Of a stretch of DNA of 64,000 bases, positions 1 to 9,323 are shown piece after piece (position 1 is the stretch's first letter; every line of letters begins with the position of its first letter). The stretch is taken from the NCBI GenBank assembly GCA_014529385.2, contig CM043946.1, positions 33,000,558 through 33,064,557 of the forward strand, read 5' to 3'. The position numbers and the translations under genes were made by a program. Origin of the DNA: Adiantum capillus-veneris (Eukaryota; Streptophyta; Polypodiopsida; Polypodiales; Pteridaceae). Under the pieces are notes generated by a model. That model worked only from the letters and a program-made list of their open reading frames with translations, was not told where the DNA came from and made no database searches.

Positions 1-841
1 CTCAGAAGCACTGTATACAAAAATGTCATCGAGAAAAATGACAAAAAATTTGCCCAAGTATGGTTTCAAGACACTATGCATAAGTGTCATGAATGTTACG
101 GGCGCATTGGTTAACCCAAAAGGCATAACCAACAACTCGTAATGTCCAAACCTTGTTTGAAATGTAGGTTTGGGTATATCAGCAAGCAAATACATACTTA
201 GTGATAACCCGATCGCAAGTCTGTTTTTGTAAAAATACGAACATGAGTGAGCTTTTCGGACAACTCATCCACGCGTGGTAATGGGTACTTGTTCTTAACA
301 GTAACCACATTTAATCCACGGTATTCTACGCACATGTGCATACTACTATCCTTTTTCTTCATTAATAGGATAGGAGAAGACCATGGTGAAGAACTGGGTT
401 GAATAAACCCTCTGCTCAGATAGTTAACAAGCTGACGTGCCACCTCAACAGCTTTAGAATAACTCATTCTGTAGGGTGGTTTACTGCCTACAACCACGTT
501 GATGCTATGTTGCACTGATTGTGTTGGCAGTAATCCTGATGGAAAATCATTAGGAAAAACATCGTGAAATTCCTTTAATAAAGTTTTAATTCACTAGTAA
601 CCTTTGCTTGTTGATAAGTAGCCATTGGTGGAAGAGATGAGAGAGAACCATGCGGCGTTGAGTAATGTTCAATAGATTCAACATTGGAAAGAAAATGACA
701 CAATGAGTAACCCAAGAAAACTTCATTTATTCCATTATCAAAAACGAGATGCATAAGCTCTGTTGTACATAACAGTGTTGAGGAAGGCACATACTTATCT
801 CCTAACAACAACACATGTGCGCCATGGGATTCAAACATCAA
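1..841 (-). pseudogene. Gypsy pol fragment: linker and reverse transcriptase (5' part)
   Basis: RNA-dependent DNA polymerase of a Ty3/gypsy element, cytoplasmic within virus-like particles. Positions 841-575 encode the protease-to-RT linker. From about 575 down to 198 the RT fingers region follows, with the typical IQPSSSPWSSPILLMKKKD stretch, a YRGLN motif, the [12 protein letters not shown] segment and TDLRSGYH. After a frame change near 198 the chain continues as [13 protein letters not shown] and ends at the window edge just past the catalytic FLDD box (YxDD class). At least two frame changes (near 575 and near 198) make it non-functional. RNase H and integrase would lie to the left of the window. 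Confidence 0.8.
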
Positions 842-850
842 GCTGTTGTG

Positions 851-1255
851 CTAATAGCTATGCTTCAATGATGGTCCTAGGCTATGCAACCATTCCCTAC
901 CAAGTACCACATTTGCCCTCTCCATATTCATAACCTGAAAATCCAAGGATGTGGAATAGCCTTGTATTTCCAACGGTACAGCTCTGACTTGAGTATCCCA
1001 TATTTCGGCATCATAACCATTCATCATTGCTACCTTGTAGTGGTGGGAACTCGGAGTTTGGGGAAATTTGAGTTTTTTCACTAATCCATAGTTAATGAAA
1101 TTGTGAGTAGCACAGTCATCTACCAAGATGCGCACCTTGTGCCCTTGAAGAGATCCATGCATACGTACTACCTCATGTGGATCAAAGGTCTGTTGCCACA
1201 TGGAAGCTGTGATATAGCATTCATGCACCACCTCGGTGTGTGTTACTTCCACCAT
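851..1255 (-). pseudogene. Gypsy retropepsin-like aspartic protease, degenerate active site
   Basis: About 134 residues. The retropepsin core is recognisable from ILVDDCATHNFI, where functional gypsy proteases have D-S/T-G-A followed by a hydrophobic run, and from the C-terminal VVLGREWLHSLGP, equivalent to the family's LG-x-x-WL motif. In this copy the catalytic triplet reads D-D-C, so the enzyme should be inactive. It lies between the zinc-knuckle Gag (1265-1702) and the RT linker, which is the normal gag-PR-RT order of plant gypsy elements. The junction with gag is a frame change, so the polyprotein is broken here. Confidence 0.75.
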
Positions 1256-1264
1256 AGAGAATCG

Positions 1265-1917
1265 TCAGGAAGACTCAAGAGGCAGCAGTTGCACCATGTG
1301 CACTGCTTTCTCCTTGCTGTGAGTAGCAGATTTCCCCTTGGGACAATCCTTTTTTCCATGGCCGCTTCCCAAGCATTGAAAGCATAACTTCTCTTTTTTA
1401 GCCTTGTCAAATTCCTCAGGGGAGAGAGAACCACGGGACCCCTTGGGTTTTTTAGCTACTTCAGAATTGGCTACTATAAATTTCCTTTTATTGTGCCCAT
1501 ACTGTGTGCGTGTATTACCATGTGTATTAATAGGCACGTGATTATTCTGTGATTTCTTTTCATCTGAATCATCATGAATGTGTGCTTTCACTATGGCCTC
1601 CTCAAGTGTTTTAGGGTCGTGAGTCTTGACGTGCTTCTTAAGCTCGGGCGTCAAACCACGGATAAACCCACCTACTTGCTGAAAGGTGTCTAGTCCTTTC
1701 AACTTGAGGATAACATCCGATAGCGAGAGATATATTCAAGCAATGATGGGTGTTGGCTCATGGAACACGTGTCCCAAGCCGTCCAATTTTGATCTGCCTC
1801 ATTCGTAGGTAGAAATTATTTTCAAAACATAGCCTCAAAGGTTGCCCAGCTATGTGGTATAATATTCTTCTCCACCATTTGTAGGCCTTGCCTTCTAGAG
1901 TCAGACTTGTCTGCAGT
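1265..1917 (-). pseudogene. Gypsy Gag C-terminal half with CCHC zinc knuckle
   Basis: Nucleocapsid/capsid part of Gag, which packages element RNA. Minus-strand reading gives a retrotrans_gag core (LEGKAYKWW near 1890-1865, then the ISRY and FIRGLTPELKKHVKTHDP segments near 1690-1620). A basic linker and one CCHC knuckle follow (C-FQ-C-LGSG-H-GKKD-C, about 1390-1345). The coding frame shifts near 1760 and near 1700. The upstream half of the same Gag is at 5903-6379, beyond the inserted element. Upstream of about 1917 the sequence turns into short inverted repeats, so the gag breakpoint is there. Confidence 0.75.
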
Positions 1918-2002
1918 GCTCTAACTGCAGACAAGTCTGACTGCATCCGGAGTACGCCATAACTGCATCCGGAGTATGCCATAAGGCATACTCCGGATGC
2001 AG
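1899..2002. repeat. Two adjacent perfect hairpins at an insertion breakpoint
   Basis: Positions 1899-1917 and 1924-1942 are 19-bp perfect inverted repeats with a 6-nt loop. Positions 1963-1980 and 1985-2002 are 18-bp perfect inverted repeats with a 4-nt loop. The unit ACTGCATCCGGAGTAYGCCA is also repeated directly from 1942 on, and a decayed inverted copy follows at about 2010-2036. The first arm is gag coding sequence of the minus-strand gypsy and the second is its inverted duplicate, so this looks like repair-generated filler where the next element starts. Confidence 0.8.
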
Positions 2003-2237
2003 TGCTCTAACTGCATTCAGAGTACACCATAAGGCATGTGTTAACCCTCACGGATCACGGACACCCCATCACCTACGACGGACATGTATTATGTATTTGG
2101 TAGAGTCAAGTACCGGGCTTGTCGGACCAATAGGAAAAGGGTAAGAGTGATCGCCGATGATAGGCGCACTCTAACTGGAATATTCAAGGGATTAGTTGGC
2201 TAAGCATGGGCGCCCAAGTGTGAATGGGGTGAGCTCA

Positions 2238-2244
2238 TATAAAA
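2238..2244 (+). promoter_or_regulatory. TATA box in LTR
   Basis: The sequence TATAAAA lies in the middle of the probable LTR, with the expected position for a U3 promoter; transcription would start about 30 bp downstream, near 2270. Confidence 0.5.
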
Positions 2245-2346
2245 GCCAACTAAACCTAAAATTCACTCATTCTCTCATTTGTGCAATAGAAGAGTACTCT
2301 TGCTCCATCTCCATCTCCATCTCCATCTTCTTCTTCTTCACCTCCT

Positions 2347-2386
<40 letters not shown>

Positions 2387-2387
2387 G
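2347..2387 (+). repeat. Compound microsatellite (TG)n(AG)n
   Basis: About eleven TG units (2347-2368) followed by about nine AG units (2369-2387), in the untranslated R/U5 part of the LTR. Preceded by CATCTC and CTT repeats from 2309. Confidence 0.9.
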
Positions 2388-2633
2388 GAGAGTGTGTGTG
2401 CGATCGAGCATTACGAAGGCACGACGGCGGCGAAGCGGTTGATGACTGCAGCTTCTTCTTCATCGCGGCGAGGAATCCACCACGAAGGCGAGCGTAGAGC
2501 GGTGACTGACACACCCTTTGCTCTCTTGAGCTTGCTAGTTTAGGCTTGTTGTGTGCTTGGAGCCATTTGTGGCTCGCACACGGTGTATTGGCAAGTCCCT
2601 TGCTTCGAGAGTGCGGCAAGGAGCGCACATTTT

Positions 2634-2651
2634 TGGCGCCGCTGCCGGGGA
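2634..2651 (+). other. Primer-binding site complementary to tRNA-Asp
   Basis: TGGCGCCGCTGCCGGGGA differs at one position from the complement of the 3' end of plant tRNA-Asp (from my knowledge of that tRNA). It directly follows the LTR end, as expected for the minus-strand DNA primer site. Confidence 0.75.
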
Positions 2652-3572
2652 AATGTCCTACACTAAGCTCGGTTAAGCACTTTACGCTTTCTTGTGGTGC
2701 AATTTCTATCATAGGAAAGGCAGGGAATGAGTGTGTGTAGTTGTGTGGAGATTTCTGTTTTTTGCGTTTTCTGGTTTGCACAGCACAATTAGCATTTCTT
2801 GCGTTTATGCGTTTTCTGCATTTTCTGGTTTGCACTGCACAGTTCTGTCAAGTTTCAATTTTTTTGCATTTTCTGTGTTTTCTGGTTTATGCACAGTTAG
2901 ACACACAATTAGTTAATTAAGTAGGCTAGTAATTAGGTGAGATAGAAAGTAGGTAGGTGAGGTCAACGCGCACCAAAACGCGTACCAAAAAAAAATTAAA
3001 AAAAATAATAATAATTTGAAAAAAAATTGAAATTTTTTTTTTTTTTTTCCGAAAAATAAAAACGTGAGTGAGGGGGAGGTTAAATTTTCGAAAATAAAAA
3101 ACGTGAGTTTTAAAACGGACGGGTTGGTTTGTATAAAAGTTAGATCAGGATCATTTCCCCAAGCCCAAGCCCAAGCCCAGGCCCAGGCCTCAGTCCTCAG
3201 TCTTGTGATGTATACTAGACTCACTCTTATATATATACCCTACTCCCTCAAGAGGGAATGAGAGCATGTGGGACAAGTCCTCCACTCTCCTCCCTTCTCT
3301 TCCCACTTGCACCCTTAGACTTGCTATTTGGAGCCTAGTTCCCCAGCTAGGAAAAGACTGTTTCGGGCTTTTCTGGAGCAAAATAGAACCAAACGGTGGG
3401 CTGTAAAGCACAGCGCGTCCCTCCTAGCGATACGCTCATTTTGAGCTATCACACGGCCCATTCCACGACACGCTCTAAAAAATCTAGCAAAAAAAAAACA
3501 AAAAAACACGCAAAAAACTAGTCACAAGGCCTCCTAGAGCAGCTTTTTGACACCTTAGGGTATCAAAAGCAC
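2652..3572 (+). other. Untranslated leader between PBS and gag
   Basis: No gene is seen. The leader has a repeated TGCRTTTTCTGGTTTRY motif (2760-2890), A- and T-runs (2985-3060), a CCCAAG/CCCAGG hexamer tandem at about 3157-3188, and a TATATATATA stretch near 3227. Short open frames here, such as one encoding alternating Ala-Trp on the minus strand, are products of the hexamer repeat. Confidence 0.6.
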
Positions 3573-6059
3573 ATGCACTTACGCTCTGGGCGGGTGCTAG
3601 AACACGAGTATATTGAGGGTGCCTCTGTTCATACGGACACCCATTACCCATCCACGATAGGCTCTAGACCCTCAGCGGGGACACAAGGTAGCACCACCCA
3701 AGACCCTAAAATAGCCGCTAGTGATTCCTCCTCCGACTCAGAAATCATGGAAGCATACCATACCCAAAACACTGAGAGAGAAGGCCATGTACCTCCCGAA
3801 GCTCCACAGCCTAGTACTAGTATGTTTAGCCGTTTCATGGAAACATTAGGTAGAGCTACTCGCTCAGAACCTGATGCAATTGAAGCACACGAAGGGGGTG
3901 GGGAAGTGGACTCTCCTTTCACATCGCATGTGGACCCCACACCTCCAAAGAGTGTCCATGTGGATATCCTGTCAACTTCTTACCAAGAAGGCCCTGTTGA
4001 GCTGCCTCCTTCAGAAGTTCCCTCTAGAGTACCGTTGGTGACAAGTAAAACCACGGGGAGCAACATTGCTTCTACCTCACAAGAAACCGTTAACACGTCG
4101 ACTTTAGAAGGATTGTTCATTAACTATCATTGGACATACGACCTCCACACTGAGGTGTTGACGGATCTACACTCTGGCCACACCTACCATGTAGGATGGA
4201 TAGAGATTGTACAATCCACCTCTAGTGCCACGAGCATCGAAGATCAACAGAAAATGATCTGTAATGTTATCCATGGCATTATTATATCGGAAAGGCAAAA
4301 CCGAGGGGTAAATATACTCTCAACTGGCCCCATGAGATTTCTGGATACGAGCAAGGCTCAACAGCCTACTCTATCACAAATGGAGACTCCTCTAATGAGT
4401 CCCATGGACCCATCTTACGTCATTTCACCTGGGGTCTCTATGCAATCTGAGCCTCCGAGCGACAACTTTAGCTTCCCTCACTTGGCTCAACCCTCTATTA
4501 AGGAAAACACAGTGCTCACTCCAGGGATAGGCCTGACAGAGAATGTATCGATGACATCTACGGTTAGCGCAGTGCCACTACCTAGTGTCGTAGTACCTAA
4601 TATGGGGCCTCGACCGTATGTGCCTCTAGCCCCTTATGCACACATGGCCCCCACACCTCCAATTGTACCACTTGTTCATGCTCCTCGAGTGCCGCTCCCT
4701 AGCCCTTATTCGAGTGGACCTATGCCCGGTTATGTTCCATATCCTGCATCATCCACACATATGCCAAGACCGGTACCCGTCCCTCTCCCACATATGATTC
4801 CAAGAGTACCTCCACCGGCCCTGCCTCCTCACATAGGTGACTTGGCAGTGTTTGCTCAAACCATAGGTCGATCTATCGCGGAAAATATGCGTCATGCATC
4901 TGATAGAGAACCTAGAAGTAAGGCAATACAAATTGCCAAACTCACGCAAAAATTCAATGGGGACGAAGATGCTAGAAAACACATTGAAGTGTTTGAACAA
5001 GTATGTGATTCCTTAGGGGAACGCAACGAAATACATAAGTGCAATGCCTTAAGCTTGACATCAAGTGGGAAGGCTGGTGATTGGTATAGAACCCTAAGGG
5101 TGGACGAGAAAACAATCTACCCTACCCTTAGAAGGTTTTTTCTAAAGGAGTACATACGAGAAGGTGTGCTTTGGGGTGTAGCATCTCAGCTACAGAAGGC
5201 CGAACATAAGGAAGGAGAGTCAGTAAGGGACTTCATTAGTCGTCTAAAGCACTTAAACTCTCGCTGCCCTGTAAATGAGCGCTTCAACAATAACCAACTG
5301 CTTGATCGATTCATCCGAGGGTTGAGGAATGAAGGAATCTATAATGGACTAGTGATTAGAGGTATCACAACCTGGGAAGATGTCACTGCCAATGCAATCC
5401 AATTAGAGGACAACTTGATGATAGCAGGCATGAGGGTGTCTACTGACACGAGATCCACTAGCTCACAAGCCATTGAGTATGAACCCATGACTGCAATGGG
5501 CTTTGCAGTTAGAAAACGCAGAAATGCAAGAAATGCTAACTGTGTAGTGCAAACCAGAAAACGCAGAAAACGCAAAAAACAGAAATCTCCACACAACTAC
5601 ACACACTCATTCCCTGCCTTTCCTATGATAGAAATTGCACCACAAGAAAGCGTAAAGTGCTTAACCGAGCTTAGTGTAGGGCATTTCCCCGGCAGCGGCG
5701 CCAAAAATGTGCGCTCCTTGCCGCACTGTCGAAGCAAGGGACTTGCCAATACACCGTGTGAGAGCCACAAATGGCTCCAAGCACACAACAAGCCTAAACT
5801 AGCAAGCTCAAGAGAGAAAAGGGTGTGTCACTCACTGCTCTATGCTCGCCTTCGTGGTGGATTCCTCGCCGCGATGAAGAAGAAGCTGCAGTCGTGCCGG
5901 GCTCAACCTTCCCACTTGCTGAGAAAGATATTCACTGCATCCTTATTGCGATCTCGATCCTCTCCCTTAAAAGTCGGTGTCTTGGTGTTTTTCAACAACT
6001 CATCCACCTCCTTTGCAGTGAGAGAGTGCAAAGAGTCCGAAGATGGACCTTGTCCATGA
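3573..6059 (+). CDS. Gag polyprotein with readthrough into inverted leader (828 aa)
   Basis: Long open frame of an Athila/Tat-like gypsy Gag. Residues 1-450 are Pro/Ser/Thr-rich and poorly conserved. Residues about 450-640 form a retrotrans_gag capsid domain, with KFNGDEDARKHIEVFEQ, the GDWYRTL motif, SVRDFISRLKHLN and LLDRFIRGL. After about residue 645 (position ~5508) the frame enters an antisense copy of the element's own leader, PBS and LTR end, so the last ~180 residues are not gag. The extreme C-terminus reads into sequence antisense to the other element's gag. No zinc knuckle or protease follows. The ATG at 3573 is the first in a frame with no upstream in-frame coding signal. Confidence 0.65.
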   Translation: MHLRSGRVLEHEYIEGASVHTDTHYPSTIGSRPSAGTQGSTTQDPKIAASDSSSDSEIMEAYHTQNTEREGHVPPEAPQPSTSMFSRFMETLGRATRSEPDAIEAHEGGGEVDSPFTSHVDPTPPKSVHVDILSTSYQEGPVELPPSEVPSRVPLVTSKTTGSNIASTSQETVNTSTLEGLFINYHWTYDLHTEVLTDLHSGHTYHVGWIEIVQSTSSATSIEDQQKMICNVIHGIIISERQNRGVNILSTGPMRFLDTSKAQQPTLSQMETPLMSPMDPSYVISPGVSMQSEPPSDNFSFPHLAQPSIKENTVLTPGIGLTENVSMTSTVSAVPLPSVVVPNMGPRPYVPLAPYAHMAPTPPIVPLVHAPRVPLPSPYSSGPMPGYVPYPASSTHMPRPVPVPLPHMIPRVPPPALPPHIGDLAVFAQTIGRSIAENMRHASDREPRSKAIQIAKLTQKFNGDEDARKHIEVFEQVCDSLGERNEIHKCNALSLTSSGKAGDWYRTLRVDEKTIYPTLRRFFLKEYIREGVLWGVASQLQKAEHKEGESVRDFISRLKHLNSRCPVNERFNNNQLLDRFIRGLRNEGIYNGLVIRGITTWEDVTANAIQLEDNLMIAGMRVSTDTRSTSSQAIEYEPMTAMGFAVRKRRNARNANCVVQTRKRRKRKKQKSPHNYTHSFPAFPMIEIAPQESVKCLTELSVGHFPGSGAKNVRSLPHCRSKGLANTPCESHKWLQAHNKPKLASSREKRVCHSLLYARLRGGFLAAMKKKLQSCRAQPSHLLRKIFTASLLRSRSSPLKVGVLVFFNNSSTSFAVRECKESEDGPCP
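5508..5893 (-). repeat. Inverted copy of LTR end, PBS and leader (2446-2818)
   Basis: Read on the minus strand this matches 2446-2818, including the antisense of the PBS (about 5684-5701) and the GTGCGCTCC LTR end. The identity is high with scattered differences. Together with the first copy it forms an inverted repeat of about 375 bp around a ~2.7 kb spacer. Confidence 0.85.
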
Positions 6060-6379
6060 TCAAAAGGGCCTTGCTCCTGATCAGCAGCGTGCTCATGCAT
6101 GTGTCTGTCAACAGGGCCCTTGGCCTACTGCTGCATAAATTGTGTCACTAACATGGATAATTTAATGACATTTTTATTTAAAGATGCAAAATTTGTTTCC
6201 ATTACTGAGATGCATGTTTGAAGTGCACAAAATTCGTGAATATCGAGCAATTCATAAGCGTCATCACCTCCTGTAGCATCGCAGGCACCCTCCATGAGAG
6301 TATTCGGCCGCGAGCCATCATGGGAAGGATCAGGCATATGATGCTCAAAATCAAAGGTCATATTGATATTTGAATCCAT
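5903..6379 (-). pseudogene. Gypsy Gag N-terminal half
   Basis: The ATG at 6379 opens a minus-strand frame of 84 residues rich in Asp and Met, with a helical segment ending LVTQFMQQ. After a frame change near 6110 it continues as a second piece that contains LTAKEVDELL and TPTFKGEDRDRNKDAVNIF. The latter is the conserved start of the plant gypsy Gag capsid domain. It stops at KWEG, next to the inserted element. The continuation of the capsid domain is at about 1917-1265. Together they make a nearly complete Gag split by the insertion. Confidence 0.7.
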
Positions 6380-6893
6380 GACAACACCGTGCAGTGTAAA
6401 GAGAAAAAAGAATACCTTGATTAAAAAAAAAAGCTCGTAGTCGTAGTATGCACTACAAACGATGAGAATTAGCCGTGCTAATTACTAGGTTCGTCACAGC
6501 TTTGTCAGCCCGTAAGTCCCCCCCGTGCACATACCTCGCTTGAACATGTCGTAGTCGATTCGATTGCAAATGTTGATTTATTTAGTGCAACGGCTTTATG
6601 GACATTTTCTCAATGGCAAAATTTCAAAATTGTCAAACTTTATGCAGGGAATTGTCGACTGTTGATTTCTTTATGTAGGAATTGTCAATTGTTGATTGCC
6701 TGGCCCTTTGCCAATGGTGTCTGAGTACGCCCTTGAAGGTTGCGACCACCGTGGGCACTTGCCCTAATGGTTTAACTTGGGTTTGCCCTAAAGCTTTGGG
6801 CGGCCCAATATGGTGAGGCCAAAGAATTCCAAGAGTTGGCGATGGCGGGCAGTGGCGGCTCCGACTGCGAGCAAGAGGGAGAAAGAGAGATAA

Positions 6894-6900
<7 letters not shown>

Positions 6901-6989
<89 letters not shown>
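6901..6989 (+). repeat. (GA)44 microsatellite
   Basis: An uninterrupted GA tract of about 89 bp in the untranslated leader of the minus-strand gypsy (6380-7233). Long Ser-Leu open frames on the minus strand here are artefacts of the tract. The rest of the leader shows no gene. Confidence 0.95.
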
Positions 6990-6992
<3 letters not shown>

Positions 6993-7233
6993 TTTGTGGC
7001 TTGACAGGGTCGGCTCCTGTGAGACGGGTTCTGCTGGCTTGCCTTGTGTGCACGCTCTAAGCTCAGCAGCGCGGCATTTGGATGAGGTCGACTGCACATC
7101 CCTCCCCGTGTCAAGAGGCCCTGAACGTGGTGGTGTGCCTTGGTGTCCTTCCCCCCTTGGCAATAGAGAAGCCTCACGACATGCAGCATGCAGGATGCCG
7201 ATAAAAGAAGCACGCCTTTTTCCCAGTTCTGTG

Positions 7234-7245
7234 GTTCTAATACCA
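7234..7245 (-). other. Degenerate tRNA-Met primer-binding site
   Basis: On the minus strand TGGTATTAGAAC differs from the canonical TGGTATCAGAGC by two transitions. It precedes the leader and gag of the minus-strand gypsy in the right orientation. Confidence 0.55.
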
Positions 7246-7476
7246 GTATAAGACCTAGGGTAGCTAGACCTTGAGATCCTCCTCCCAACCTCCCATTATA
7301 TAGGCAGTCTCCTAGCCTCTTGCCCTAGATGGATCCCCCGTCCACATTGCCTGCCGTAGTCCGTGACTCCCTGGCCTTGCCCTACGAGACCATTGTCCTG
7401 ACATCAAAAAACGATGGAGAGCTGTTGAGCTACAAGGAATGCAAAAAATTAAGCCCAACTCATTTTTCATGACACA
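7246..7476 (-). repeat. Probable 5' LTR of the minus-strand gypsy
   Basis: It lies immediately upstream, on the minus strand, of the PBS. It contains a TATATAATGG box (minus strand, 7302-7293) and starts with TGTGTCATGA at 7476. The other LTR is not in the window, so the limits are inferred. Confidence 0.4.
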
Positions 7477-7496
7477 TTTTTCAAAGACTTTGCAGC

Positions 7497-7850
7497 GTGA
7501 AGGAGTCCCCTCCTTTAAACATTTCTAACCTGCAACACGTGATATTGGTGCAACATGTGCACACCAGATTGGCACAAGTATATAGAAAAAATCCAAGCAC
7601 CCGAGTCATGTTTTTGCCCTCTCACTACATGCAAAGATTTGAGGAGGCATTCATGACTGGGTTCTTTGAACTCGATTCATCCATCTTCAACCCCCTAACA
7701 AAGAATCTACCTGCCAGACATATAGCTTATCAGAGCACATTGAGCAACAATCCTTTCAAAGAACCGGCAACAAAGGTGGAGATTGAAGCACGAGCAGAGA
7801 AGTTTACTCTGCTCACTCGTACCCCTAAGAACTGTACATTGGGCTATTAA
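7497..7850 (+). CDS. Unidentified ORF (117 aa) at the 3' end of an LTR element
   Basis: I do not recognise this protein. It is open for 117 codons with balanced composition, including NISNLQHVILVQHVHTRL near the start and AKVEIEARAEKF-like sequence near the end. It is followed by a purine-rich tract (7931-7951) and a TGTTGG LTR start at 7953. That places it at the 3' end of a plus-strand LTR retrotransposon, where env-like or accessory ORFs sit in some plant gypsy elements. It could also be a host fragment. The ATG may not be the true start because the frame is cut near 7476. Confidence 0.3.
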   Translation: MKESPPLNISNLQHVILVQHVHTRLAQVYRKNPSTRVMFLPSHYMQRFEEAFMTGFFELDSSIFNPLTKNLPARHIAYQSTLSNNPFKEPATKVEIEARAEKFTLLTRTPKNCTLGY

Positions 7851-7930
7851 AGAAAGCTACATTCAACTTAGTCCCACAATTGCCCAAGCAACACAAAGAC
7901 AACCTAGAGGCACAACAAAAAATACAAGGA

Positions 7931-8394
7931 CAAAAAGACTAGGAAGGAGGGAATGTTGGAAGTCAATCCAGATGGACGCCCTTCGAGTTGACCCCGTCTT
8001 CCATGAGACCAAAATTTTGATGTATTTTCATTATTTTTTTCTGAGAAGCCTTGTAATTATTTGATACTCTCTTATTATAGATGGGAAATCTCTGAGAAGC
8101 TGAGTTGTAAAGTCTGTAAGGGATTTTGAGTCCTGTAAAGTTGGCCACTTGCCAAAAGAGCCCTAGGTATAAAGTCTATTTTGTAAAGTGGGAAAAAGGA
8201 CACCTTATCGTTATCAAGTTTTGAGTTTTGAAGCGTATGACAACTGAAAGCGGCTACTCTCTTGTAACTTGTTATCATCATAACTTGAGCTCTTGTAATC
8301 ACATTCCAATTTCAAAACTTGCATAATGTTCCTTGTCCTTTGCTCTTTCATTCAAGTATAATCATTGTCTATTCTGCGTAATTTGTGACTACGT
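7931..8394 (+). repeat. PPT and first part of an LTR, interrupted by a gypsy insertion
   Basis: The purine tract at 7931-7951 is followed by TGTTGGAAGTC at 7953, a standard PPT/LTR junction. The LTR-like sequence runs to 8394, where a TSD (ACGT) and another element begin. It resumes after 16226. I cannot place the far end of this LTR. Confidence 0.5.
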
Positions 8395-9323
8395 TGGTGC
8401 AACCAAAGTTGGTTTGTGCAATAAAACGCTCTATCGCGAGCTATGGGTGCTAGCACGCGCATGGCAAAGGGCTAAAGCAAGAACGAAGACCTTGGGAGAG
8501 CATGTCGTGGCAAAAGTGTATGTCCAATGTGGTTTTTTTTTGTCAAAAAAATCCCAAAATGGTCCAGGTGGAAAAGCAGGTAAAGGTGCCCGAAATGCTA
8601 AGTCAGTGTTCTAGAATGTAGTCTTTGAGATGCTCTATGGGCCCGTCTAAACGGCTCGTCAAACGGAGTCTCGGTGTGAAAGTTATGATTGTTCGAAGAT
8701 GGAATGCTTTGCAGATCCCCGACGGGCAGGGCAGGTACAGACAGGTGGCCAAAACTGGGATCAATGGATACGCGTGTAAAGCTTGAGCTGTCGATCATGC
8801 CGGTCTTTTCGGTTCGCCATTTGGAGCTCAAACGGGCAAGTTATGGCTTATGGAATATTTGCGGGGGGTCGGGTATGTGCTCATCGAGCGGCGTTGATAG
8901 AGATGCTGACAAGGATATTTTTAAGCTCGCTCGGGTTCTGGAAAATCGCATGCAAGGCGGGGAGTCAGCCAAAATTTGCGGCTTCCCGATCGGAGTCATG
9001 GTCAACACGATGCGTCCACTTCAAGCTAACAAACAATCGCGACAGGGGCAAACTAGTTTTTTACTCCCTTTTGGACGTGTTGTCCGAGAGTAGCATGACA
9101 TTGAGAAGTGAACAAGAGCTAGAATTCAGAATCAATATGGTGAAGTTCCTGTGCAGGATGACCGGAAAAATCATTTGACGGTTTGAGCACGCGAAGCACC
9201 GATAGCATATGTTAAAACTCTACCTTGGTTATCTATCAATTGTAAAGGGAAAAGAGTGGTGGTTGGAGTTTGCAAAAATAGAGAATCTCGAATGCTTTGA
9301 GGTTTGAGGAGGAGTAAAACAAG

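Larger units (their letters stand above)
2037..2629 (+). repeat. Probable 5' LTR of the tRNA-Asp-primed gypsy
   Basis: It begins TGTGTTAACC and ends GCGCACA, giving a TGTG/CACA inverted terminus. A TATA box lies at 2238-2244, a TG/AG microsatellite follows, and a PBS begins 4 bases after the end. There is no full second LTR to align, so the 5' limit is inferred. The last ~180 bp are repeated in inverted orientation at about 5710-5893. Confidence 0.5.
2037..5898 (+). mobile_element. Plus-strand gypsy remnant with tRNA-Asp PBS (Athila/Tat-like), ending in an inverted leader copy
   Basis: Layout: probable LTR 2037-2629, PBS 2634-2651, long AT-rich leader, large Gag frame from 3573, then from about 5508 to 5893 an inverted copy of the LTR-end/PBS/leader segment 2446-2818. 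No protease, RT or integrase is present, so this is either a gag-only derivative or a rearranged remnant. It sits inside the gag of the minus-strand gypsy. A PBS of this type is typical of plant Athila/Tat-lineage gypsy elements; the lineage assignment rests on that and on Gag similarity only. Confidence 0.6.
1..7476 (-). mobile_element. Minus-strand Ty3/gypsy element, interrupted by insertion of another element
   Basis: On the minus strand the pieces read in order as LTR-like sequence (7476-7246), tRNA-Met-type PBS (7245-7234), leader, gag N-terminus (6379-5903), gag C-terminus with zinc knuckle (about 1917-1265), protease (1255-851), linker and RT (841 to the window edge). The gag is interrupted by about 4 kb of plus-strand element (about 2037-5898). 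The two gag halves are complementary parts of one Gag, so I infer a nested insertion. The element continues to the left of the window. Boundaries of the LTR are uncertain because its partner lies outside. Confidence 0.65.

Noticed and set aside
2338-2835. Minus-strand 165-aa frame with the same sequence as the end of the Gag ORF
   Set aside because: It is antisense to the LTR end and leader, and matches the Gag tail only because that tail is an inverted copy of the leader.
2913-3261. Alternating Ala-Trp / Gln-Ala open frames
   Set aside because: Created by the CCCAAG hexamer repeat in an untranslated leader; both strands are open only because of the repeat.
6772-7288. Minus-strand open frames encoding long Ser-Leu runs
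   Set aside because: They are produced by the (GA)44 microsatellite, which is open in several frames at once, and have no recognisable flanking domain.
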